Positions 1 through 5,174 of a stretch of 5,489 bases of DNA are shown here, piece by piece; positions within the stretch are counted from its first letter, which is position 1; each line of letters begins with the position of its first letter. The DNA is from Pseudomonadota bacterium. GTDB taxonomy: Bacteria > Pseudomonadota > Alphaproteobacteria > Azospirillales > Azospirillaceae. The notes beneath the pieces were generated by a model, which saw only the letters and a list, made by a program, of their open reading frames with translations, was not told the DNA's origin and ran no database searches. The stretch lies in the NCBI GenBank assembly GCA_023412175.1, contig JAEYOB010000095.1:1-5489 (forward strand), in the 5' to 3' direction. A program made the position numbers and the translations under genes.

Positions 1-774
1 GCCCAGGCGGTGGCGGACCGCGATGGCCAGCAGCGGCAGCGACTCCACGAAGACCCGGCGCGCGTGCCGGCGCGGGTTCTGCGCCAGCCGGTACAGCCAT
101 TCCAGGCCCAGGCGCCGGAACGGACCCGGCGCGCGCGCCACCATGCCGGTGGCGAAATGCAGCGAACTGCCGATGCACAGCCCGACGCCGGTGGCCTGCC
201 CGGTCCGCGCGACGGTCGCGGCCAGATCCTCCGACTGCGGCGCGCCGACCGCGAGGAAGACGTAGCGGGCGGGATGGTCGAGCACGAACCGCACGCACCG
301 CTCGATCTCGACCGGGCTGCGGTAGAAGCCCATCGGCGGTTCGTACAGCGCCAGCCGGCGCAGGCCGTAGCGGTCGCGCAGGCGCGCGGCGAGTTCACCG
401 TTGCCGCCGATGACGGTAACCGGATCGTCCGGCCCGATGTGCCGCTGGAGAAGGTGCAGCGTCAGGTCGCTGCCGGCGGCCAGCGGCAGGCGGCGGCCGA
501 ACAGCACGCGGGCGACGAGCCGCATGATCTGGCTGTCGCACAGCCGCATCCACGCCGTCGCGTAGCCGCGCACGAAGGCGGGGTCGCCACGGTCGAGGCG
601 CACCACGTGCTGGGCGTTCGGCGTCACGACGTAGGCGAACGGGGCCGCCGCCAAGCGCGCGGCAATGCGCAGCGCCGCCTCCTCCATGCCGAGCATGGCG
701 AGCCGCACACCGAGGAACCAGTCCTCGGGCAGGTCGGCGTCGGCGGCGGGCGGCGGCTGGGGTATGGCGGTCAG
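1..774 (-). CDS. WecG/TagA/CpsF-family glycosyltransferase, 3' end cut by window edge
   Basis: Family enzymes are cytoplasmic or membrane-peripheral and transfer a sugar (for example N-acetylmannosamine, ManNAcA or glucose) from a nucleotide donor onto a polyprenyl-pyrophosphate-linked acceptor; the sugar used here cannot be read. Numbered from a CTG at 774, conserved blocks are FLGVRLAML (20-28), TPNAQHVV (51-58), CDSQIM (79-84, where the family usually has an ADG-like acidic motif), AAGSDL (99-104), VTVIGGNG (119-126), PPMGF (146-150), VGAPQSED (177-184, the usual GxPxQE region), CIGSSLHFATG (200-210), RAPGP (214-218) and GLEWLYRL (223-230). The 258 visible residues approach the family's full length, so only a few C-terminal residues are probably missing. 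It is the third gene of the leftward operon. The start is uncertain: there is no ATG, GTG or TTG in frame between 709 and 855. The CTG at 774 overlaps the export gene's stop by 4 nt and has a weak GGA eight bases upstream; GTG at 858 or 708 are alternatives. The family call is strong, the 5' end weak. Confidence 0.88.
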   Translation of the reverse strand, partial: MTAIPQPPPAADADLPEDWFLGVRLAMLGMEEAALRIAARLAAAPFAYVVTPNAQHVVRLDRGDPAFVRGYATAWMRLCDSQIMRLVARVLFGRRLPLAAGSDLTLHLLQRHIGPDDPVTVIGGNGELAARLRDRYGLRRLALYEPPMGFYRSPVEIERCVRFVLDHPARYVFLAVGAPQSEDLAATVARTGQATGVGLCIGSSLHFATGMVARAPGPFRRLGLEWLYRLAQNPRRHARRVFVESLPLLAIAVRHRLG

Positions 775-1493
775 AACGGTGATCCGATATCGCGGTTGAT
801 GGTGTAGGAGAAGCCGCGCTGGAACGGCAGCACGCGGTTGATGAACTGGTCGATCCACAGGTTCAGCTCGGCGATCTCGCTGCGCGGCACGTAGACGATG
901 TCGCCGGCAACCAGCGGCATGTCCGCGTCCGGCGCCCCCGCCTGGATGAGCGAGCGCAGGTCGAGCGTGCGCAGCATCGGACGGTTGTCGGCGTTGCGGC
1001 GTAGCAGCACGACCTGGGAATAACGCGCCTCGCTGTCGAAGCCGCCGGCCTGAAGCACCGCCTCGAGCGCACCCAACCGGCCGGTGAGCGGATAGGCGCC
1101 GGGACGCGCCACCGAACCGCCGACATAGACACGCGCCGCGCCGGCCTCCTTCAGCGACACGGTCACCCTGGGCGCGAGCAGCCAGCGGCGCGAACGCTCC
1201 TCGACCAGCCGGTCGAGCTGCTCCATGGTCAGGCCGACCACCTTGACCTGCCCGGCCGCACGCAGGCCGACCGAGCCGTCGGGCGTGACAATCGTCTCCT
1301 CGTCCATTTCGGGCGTCAGCAGGTACTTCACCTGGAGACGGTCGCCCGGCCCGACCTGATACGCGGGCACCTCGTCGCTCCAGGTGGCGAAGCCGTTCAG
1401 TTCGCCCGACGACGGCTTGGGGTCGAGCGACTGCCCGGTGCAGGCGGCCGCCAGCAACACCAGCGCCAGGAAACAGGCACGCGTCACAGCCAT
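771..1493 (-). CDS. Polysaccharide export outer-membrane lipoprotein, Wza/GumB type (OPX family)
   Basis: This is the outer-membrane or periplasmic exit component for exopolysaccharide or capsule, working with the co-polymerase encoded just upstream. The 240-aa product begins with a lipoprotein-type signal: basic N-terminus, hydrophobic stretch 8-17, and LLAAAC with the lipidated Cys at 18 (Ala rather than the preferred Leu at -3). The polysaccharide-export domain starts at YQVGPGD (45-51) and runs to about 115. An SLBB-like beta-grasp follows with VGGSVARPGAY (124-134) and continues to about 152, then AGDIVYVP (196-203). A C-terminal segment (about 206-224, containing LWIDQFINRVLPF) is typical of short alphaproteobacterial members and may supply the membrane helix. 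At about 240 aa it matches GumB-like proteins rather than E. coli Wza (about 380 aa). The ATG overlaps the upstream stop by 10 nt and has AAAGG at 1504-1508, so translation is probably coupled. Which polymer it exports is not visible. Confidence 0.95.
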   Translation of the reverse strand: MAVTRACFLALVLLAAACTGQSLDPKPSSGELNGFATWSDEVPAYQVGPGDRLQVKYLLTPEMDEETIVTPDGSVGLRAAGQVKVVGLTMEQLDRLVEERSRRWLLAPRVTVSLKEAGAARVYVGGSVARPGAYPLTGRLGALEAVLQAGGFDSEARYSQVVLLRRNADNRPMLRTLDLRSLIQAGAPDADMPLVAGDIVYVPRSEIAELNLWIDQFINRVLPFQRGFSYTINRDIGSPF

Positions 1494-3631
1494 GGATAGA
1501 TCGCCTTTGGAATATGGAAACGGCGGCCGGTCAGCACAAAGCCCAGAAGGTCGCCGCCGCCGGCCAGCACGACGTCGCGCAGGCGCTGCGCCGCCGGGGC
1601 GCGCGTCTGCTCGGCGCGCAGGACGATCACGTTGGCGTCAACCAGAGCGGCGACACGGCGGGAGACGTGGCTAATGGTGGGCGGCGGAGCGATCACCACA
1701 ACCTTGTCGAAACGCGCGCGCAGCTCGTCCAGGAACTTCTCGGTCTGCGCCAGCGGCGTGCGCGGGCTGCCGAAGGGCGAGCTGTGCGCGTCCACGGAGA
1801 CCCACAGATGCGGCAGCATGGTGGACGCGACAGGAACGCTGCCCTCCACCACCGGCTGCCCGGACGGGTGCTCCGCCGGGCCGAGGCTGACATGGCCGCC
1901 GCCGCACAGATTGACCACCAGCGTGCGCAGCTGATGCCCCAGGGCGAACTCCTGCGCCACCGCCTCGGCCAGCGCGGCCTCGTCCCGGCTTTCCGTGGCG
2001 GCGACGAACTGGATGACGTCGAGCGGGCGCCCGTCCACCTCGAAGTCGAGCAGGAGCGAGGCGAACTGGATGAGTTCCTGGTGCGCCTCGCGGCCGTCGA
2101 AGCCGTCCACGGATTCCGCGAAGCTGGCGAGCGCCGGCAGCCGCAGCCCACGCTCGGCCTCGCCGGGTACGATGTAGACCTGCCGCACCCAGGTCGCGGC
2201 GACGCCGGCCGCGCCACCGGCCAGGAGGGCGCCGATCAGCGCCGCGATGAGGAAACTGGGCGCCGAGTTCTGTCCGCTGACCGGCGGCGTCGCCCACTGC
2301 ACCACGCGGACGTTCGAGGCGCGTACCTTGGCCGCCTCCTCCTCGATCCGCGCCGCCTCGGCGCGCAGCGTGTAGTCGCGGTAGATGGTCTCGACCAGGC
2401 CGCGGGTGCGCTCCAGGTCGCGCAGCTGCGCCTCCGCGGTGCGCATCGCGTCCACCTTCTGAACGGCGACGTCGTGCTGCCGCTCCAGTTCGTCGAGCTG
2501 GTTGCCGAGCGAATCCTGCTCGATCTCCAGCGTCAGAAGATGGTTGTTGAGGAAGGCCAGGGCCGGGTTGCGCACCTCGCGCGAGGTCGTGAAGTTCGGC
2601 TTGTCGCGCCCCCTCATGGCGCGCCGGACGGTATCGATCTTGCGGTCGAGATCCTGGAGGCCGGGGAAGTCCGGGGCGTACTGGCTCGCCATCCGGTCGC
2701 GCTCGATCTGCAGCTTCAGGAGGACGTTGCGGTCCTCGTCGTTGTTCGACTGGTTGGACTGTTCCCTGAAATCGAACACTTTTTCCGGCAGGGCCGCCAG
2801 ACGCCGCCGCGCCGACTCCACCTCGGCCTGGATGCCGACGCGCCGCTCGGACACCTGCCGGCGGCGCTGGACGATGCTGTCCACCTGGTTGGCGGCCAGC
2901 AGGATCTCCTGCGCCAGATCGACCACCTTGCTATCGGTCTTGATCTGCCGGATCTGCTCCTCGATGCCGTGCAGCTGGTCGGCGAGGCGGGCCCGCTCCG
3001 ACGCTAGGAAGGAGGAGCGCGGATTGTCGAAGATCGCCTTGCGGCGCTCCAGATAGGCCGACACCAGCATGTTGAGGGCCTCGGCGGCCTGCTCCCGGTC
3101 GGGAAGCTGCAAGCTCACATGGATGACGTTGGAGCCGGACTGGGCGTCGGCGCGCAGGCGGCTGCGGAACATCTCGACAGCCTTCTCCAGCCGATCCTCC
3201 GCCGCATGCGGGGGCAGCAGGCCGAGCAGCCGGGGTCGGGCGACGGAGGGGAACAGCGTCTCCGGCCCCAGCGTTTCGAGCACCCGCTCGACCACCTCGC
3301 GGCTTTCGATGATCTCGACTTCGGCCTCCACCGACCGCAGCCCGTCGATGGCGAGGATGCCGGGAACGCCGGTCAGCTCCTGGCCACCGGTGTGCTCCCG
3401 GTTGACCAGCACCAGCAGGCGGCTGTCGGCGGTGAACTGCGTGCGCGTGAACAGGGCGGCCCCGGCCCCGAGCGCCAGCACCAGAAGCGCCGCCAGCACG
3501 ATGACGCGGTGGTGGTAGAAGGCCATGATCAGCAGGTCGCGCAGCGTATAGGTGCCCGCGCCGTCCGATGCGCCATCAGGCAAAACGCTCACGCGCGCTG
3601 CTGCCGTCCGCGCGGTTTGATCACCGATCAT
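1484..3631 (-). CDS. Polysaccharide co-polymerase, Wzz/GumC type, with degenerate tyrosine-kinase-like C-terminal domain
   Basis: The 715-aa inner-membrane protein should set chain length and link Wzy polymerisation to the export protein. A Wzz-type N-terminus (about 28-75) holds TM1 (about 43-62). A long periplasmic region (63-457) has coiled-coil stretches near 204-280 and 362-435 and an Asn/Asp-rich insert at 292-299. A proline-containing segment (ATPP at 447-450, P458) leads into TM2 (about 459-481). The cytoplasmic tail (482-715) aligns with BY-kinases in its order of elements. However, the Walker A position reads ATESRDEAALAE (544-555) with no GKS/T, the A' position reads LVVNL (N574 for Asp), and the Walker B-like position reads VVVIAPPP (A648 for Asp). 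There is no Tyr cluster at the C-terminus, only Y712. It is therefore probably non-catalytic. ATG at 3631 is chosen because the next in-frame ATG (residue 36) would cut the Wzz segment; no strong Shine-Dalgarno is seen. It is the first gene of the leftward operon. Confidence 0.93.
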   Translation of the reverse strand: MIGDQTARTAAARVSVLPDGASDGAGTYTLRDLLIMAFYHHRVIVLAALLVLALGAGAALFTRTQFTADSRLLVLVNREHTGGQELTGVPGILAIDGLRSVEAEVEIIESREVVERVLETLGPETLFPSVARPRLLGLLPPHAAEDRLEKAVEMFRSRLRADAQSGSNVIHVSLQLPDREQAAEALNMLVSAYLERRKAIFDNPRSSFLASERARLADQLHGIEEQIRQIKTDSKVVDLAQEILLAANQVDSIVQRRRQVSERRVGIQAEVESARRRLAALPEKVFDFREQSNQSNNDEDRNVLLKLQIERDRMASQYAPDFPGLQDLDRKIDTVRRAMRGRDKPNFTTSREVRNPALAFLNNHLLTLEIEQDSLGNQLDELERQHDVAVQKVDAMRTAEAQLRDLERTRGLVETIYRDYTLRAEAARIEEEAAKVRASNVRVVQWATPPVSGQNSAPSFLIAALIGALLAGGAAGVAATWVRQVYIVPGEAERGLRLPALASFAESVDGFDGREAHQELIQFASLLLDFEVDGRPLDVIQFVAATESRDEAALAEAVAQEFALGHQLRTLVVNLCGGGHVSLGPAEHPSGQPVVEGSVPVASTMLPHLWVSVDAHSSPFGSPRTPLAQTEKFLDELRARFDKVVVIAPPPTISHVSRRVAALVDANVIVLRAEQTRAPAAQRLRDVVLAGGGDLLGFVLTGRRFHIPKAIYPWL

Positions 3632-3684
3632 AGGTTTGAGCCTGATCCACCGAGTGTCACGTCGTGCGGCGTTTCAGGCGCCGC

Positions 3685-3713
3685 TTGGCGGGATGTTGCG
3701 TCAATTTTAATAA
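3685..3713 (+). promoter_or_regulatory. Candidate promoter for the FkbM methyltransferase gene
   Basis: TTGGCG (3685-3690) is followed after 17 nt by TAATAA (3708-3713); the overlapping TTTAAT (3706-3711) is a better -10 match but with only a 15-nt spacer. The preceding base makes CTTGGC, one mismatch from the CTTGAC typical of alphaproteobacterial housekeeping promoters. Transcription would start near 3720, giving a leader of about 90 nt. This rests on pattern matching only. Confidence 0.3.
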
Positions 3714-3800
3714 AAATGAGTTAGCATTCCGCCTTCGAATTGTCGATGCTGAACCCCTGGCTGCGTCACTCTATCCCGTACCAGGGCTGCATCTCCGCTC

Positions 3801-3805
3801 CGAGG
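3801..3805 (+). promoter_or_regulatory. Ribosome binding site that fixes the FkbM start
   Basis: CGAGG lies five bases before the ATG at 3811. The further-upstream GTG at 3664 has no such site and would add 49 residues encoded by the AT-rich island, so the site supports the shorter protein. Confidence 0.65.
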
Positions 3806-3810
3806 CTCCC

Positions 3811-4617
3811 ATGCTGCTGTCCCGTGTGAAGGCTGCCGTCGAAAGCCGCTATCCGTCGCTGTTCGCCCACCTCGCCACGCTGCGCGACCGTCTGGCCCCG
3901 TTCTATGGCGAACCGGAACTCCGGCTTGTGAATTCTCTGTGCGACCCGACCGCCGCGGCGTTCGACGTCGGGGCGAACAGCGGCACCTACACGCACCGCA
4001 TGGCACGCCACGCCGCGCGCGTGGTGGCTTTCGAACCCAACCCCCGGCTCGCCGGCGTGCTGCGCACGCGCTTCCGCTCCGCCATCGCCGCGGGGACGGT
4101 GCGGGTCGAGGACTGCGCCGTCAGCGACGCGCCGGGCAGCATCGACCTGTTCGTGCCGCGCGGGGCGTCGCCCCTGGCGAGCGTGGAACAGCATGCGGGG
4201 GCGGATGGTGATACCGTCCGCGTGCGGCGCGTCCGACTGGACGACTGGAGCGGCGAGACGGTCGGCTTCATCAAGATCGACGTCGAGGGGCACGAGGTCG
4301 CGGCCGTCCGCGGCGGGCTGGCGCTGATCGGGCGCGACCGGCCGAACCTCCTCATCGAGGCCGAGGAGCGCCATCATGCCGGCGCCGTCGAGGCCCTGAA
4401 GGCGCTGCTGCATCCGCTGGGCTACCGGGGCCATTTCCTTCACGACGGCCGCCTCCGGGACATCGGGGAGTTCGATCCGGCCGCGCTGCAAAGCCGCGAC
4501 GCCCTCAACGCGGAGGGGACCTTCCGCCTCAAGGGCCGCACCTACATCAACAACTTCCTGTTCATCGCCCGCCCCGGCGTGGTGGAGCGCGTGCGTGCCG
4601 GCCTGGACGGGCGCTGA
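3811..4617 (+). CDS. FkbM-family SAM-dependent methyltransferase
   Basis: The 268-aa cytoplasmic protein most likely transfers a methyl group from S-adenosylmethionine to a hydroxyl; in polysaccharide loci such enzymes are usually thought to O-methylate sugars. The Rossmann SAM-binding motif AFDVGANSGTYT spans 50-61. The acidic end of strand 2 is FEPNP (74-78), and DCAVSD follows (101-106). The family hallmark is IKIDVEGHE (154-162), followed by the RPNLLIEAEE segment (about 177-186). A conserved-looking C-terminal tail includes NNFLFIARP. The start at 3811 is chosen for its ribosome binding site and because the protein then begins as a normal family N-terminus. The gene diverges from the export operon and ends 16 bp from an oppositely oriented gene. 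The family call is firm; the substrate (sugar, lipid or other) is inference from the neighbourhood. Confidence 0.92.
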   Translation: MLLSRVKAAVESRYPSLFAHLATLRDRLAPFYGEPELRLVNSLCDPTAAAFDVGANSGTYTHRMARHAARVVAFEPNPRLAGVLRTRFRSAIAAGTVRVEDCAVSDAPGSIDLFVPRGASPLASVEQHAGADGDTVRVRRVRLDDWSGETVGFIKIDVEGHEVAAVRGGLALIGRDRPNLLIEAEERHHAGAVEALKALLHPLGYRGHFLHDGRLRDIGEFDPAALQSRDALNAEGTFRLKGRTYINNFLFIARPGVVERVRAGLDGR

Positions 4618-4619
4618 GC

Positions 4620-4631
4620 CGCTGGCCAGCG
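4620..4631. repeat. 12-bp perfect palindrome between convergent genes
   Basis: CGCTGGCCAGCG is a perfect dyad that fills most of the 16-bp gap between the two convergent stop codons. With no loop it is more likely a protein site, a chance GC dyad, or part of the convergent terminator structure than a hairpin by itself. Confidence 0.5.
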
Positions 4632-4633
4632 CA

Positions 4634-5023
4634 TCAGGGCCGGCATTCGAAGCCGGCCCATGGATGCTTCTGGTAGAACGGCGTCAGGCTCAGCCGCGGC
4701 GTCGCCGACCAGATGCGGCTGCGCCGGTCGGGGCAGAGGTCCATCACCGCCGCGCTCGGGTTGCCCTTCCACCAGTCCGGGATGTGGACCGTTACATGAA
4801 AGCCGGACAGCCGTTTCTCGGGTATGCTGATCCACCAGCCGTACGGCATGCGGCCGACGAAGTGGTCGTTGATCTCCTGGCGGATGTCGACGGCCTCCCC
4901 CGTCCCCTCGACCTGCGCGGCGGCAGGGGCAAGCCCGGACAGCATGGCCGCCAGCACCGCCCCCGCACGCACGAGGGCCGTGAAACGTCCGATCCGTCGC
5001 CCGATGCGCGCCTCAACCGCCAT
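4634..5023 (-). CDS. Small secreted Trp-rich hypothetical protein
   Basis: I do not recognise this 129-aa product. It has a clear Sec signal peptide: basic N-region with four Arg (residues 6, 9, 10, 13), a hydrophobic core at about 15-32, and an APAAA/Q cleavage site after Ala36. The mature part is about 93 residues with six Trp (63, 64, 84, 85, 105, 122), several Tyr and Phe, and two Cys (97 and 127) that could form a disulfide in the periplasm. Segments include MPYGWWISIPEKR (59-71), VHIPDWWKG (79-87) and TPFYQKHPWAGF (114-125). ATG at 5023 is chosen because it precedes the signal peptide directly and has GGAG eight bases upstream (5032-5035). The open frame extends upstream, but through the tandem repeat and the flippase gene, which is not credible. 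Lying among surface-polysaccharide genes it may act on or bind the polymer; this is only inference from context and aromatic content. Confidence 0.72.
   Translation of the reverse strand: MAVEARIGRRIGRFTALVRAGAVLAAMLSGLAPAAAQVEGTGEAVDIRQEINDHFVGRMPYGWWISIPEKRLSGFHVTVHIPDWWKGNPSAAVMDLCPDRRSRIWSATPRLSLTPFYQKHPWAGFECRP
4637..4659. terminator. Hairpin at the convergent gene ends, possible terminator for the methyltransferase gene
   Basis: GGGCCGGC (4637-4644) and GCCGGCCC (4652-4659) form a perfect 8-bp GC stem with a 7-nt loop, ATTCGAA. It starts 20 bases after the methyltransferase stop and lies inside the last codons of the opposing secreted-protein gene. No T tract follows on the plus strand, so it is not a canonical intrinsic terminator. 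It may act as a weak terminator or as a 3'-end stabilising structure. Confidence 0.4.
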
Positions 5024-5031
5024 GCACTCCG

Positions 5032-5035
5032 CTCC
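5032..5035 (-). promoter_or_regulatory. Ribosome binding site for the secreted hypothetical protein
   Basis: GGAG on the minus strand with eight bases before the ATG at 5023; a second GGAG (5027-5030) is too close to the ATG to be optimal. It supports the choice of start at the signal peptide. Confidence 0.55.
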
Positions 5036-5043
5036 ACTTCCGG

Positions 5044-5083
5044 CAACCCGGCCCTGGACAACCCGGCCCTGGACAACCCGGCC
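5044..5083. repeat. 15-bp tandem repeat, about 2.7 copies
   Basis: The unit CAACCCGGCCCTGGA occurs twice exactly (5044-5058, 5059-5073), followed by the first ten bases of a third copy (5074-5083). It lies in the spacer between divergent genes, just upstream of the secreted-protein gene and possibly within its mRNA leader. Such an array could vary in copy number by slippage. It could also be a regulator-binding array. Confidence 0.85.
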
Positions 5084-5099
5084 GGGCCGTCGCGCCGCG

Positions 5100-5129
5100 A
5101 GGTAGCGTTTTCCGCCCGGCGCGGTCAAG
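5100..5129 (-). promoter_or_regulatory. Candidate promoter for the secreted hypothetical gene
   Basis: On the minus strand CTTGAC (5129-5124) is followed after 18 nt by CTACCT (5105-5100), which matches the alphaproteobacterial CTTGAC/CTATAT pattern perfectly at -35 and at four of six bases at -10. Transcription would start near 5093, placing the 15-bp tandem repeat in a leader of about 70 nt. Its -35 falls inside the inverted repeat at 5119-5135, which could be an operator. Pattern matching only. Confidence 0.35.
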
Positions 5130-5135
5130 CCGCGC
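5119..5135. repeat. GC-rich inverted repeat in divergent spacer
   Basis: GCGCGG (5119-5124) and CCGCGC (5130-5135) flank a 5-nt loop, TCAAG. It overlaps the candidate -35 of the secreted-protein gene and sits 39 bp before the flippase start, so an operator role for either gene is possible. The stem is short and simple in composition, so chance is also possible. Confidence 0.45.
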
Positions 5136-5174
5136 GTATCCATCCCTGCCCGACGCTTCCATAAGCCGGTCCGC

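Larger units (their letters stand above)
3632..3810. promoter_or_regulatory. Divergent intergenic region with AT-rich island
   Basis: This stretch separates the leftward export operon from the rightward methyltransferase gene, so it should carry both promoters. It holds an AT-rich island (about 3701-3723) that stands out sharply from the surrounding GC-rich DNA. A GC inverted repeat, GCGGCG/CGCCGC, lies at 3666-3684 with a 7-nt loop, beside a short CACG-T-CGTG dyad at 3658-3666. On the minus strand TTGACG (3704-3699) looks like a -35 element but has no good -10. A reading frame does continue upstream of the methyltransferase through this region from a GTG at 3664, but its residues do not look like the FkbM family. 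Exact promoters are uncertain. Confidence 0.6.

Noticed and set aside
10..807. Long plus-strand open frame opposite the glycosyltransferase
   Set aside because: The product is Arg/Gln/Ala-rich low-complexity sequence without a recognisable family. The minus strand in the same place encodes clear WecG-type motifs, so this is a GC-driven shadow.
1514..3007. 497-codon plus-strand open frame opposite the co-polymerase
   Set aside because: Composition is biased (Arg, Gln, His, Leu) with no domain, and it is wholly antisense to a well-supported 715-aa gene.
3666..3684. GC inverted repeat as a terminator
   Set aside because: It lies between two divergent gene starts, where no transcript should end, and has no T tract; an operator or chance dyad is likelier.
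3664..3810. 49-residue N-terminal extension of the methyltransferase from a GTG
   Set aside because: It runs through the AT-rich island and inverted repeat, does not resemble the family, and the ATG at 3811 has a good ribosome binding site.
3766..4491. 241-codon minus-strand open frame opposite the methyltransferase
   Set aside because: It is the mirror of the well-supported FkbM gene and has no recognisable motif or convincing ribosome binding site.
5044..5083. Tandem repeat as a CRISPR array
   Set aside because: The units abut with no spacers and are only 15 bp long.
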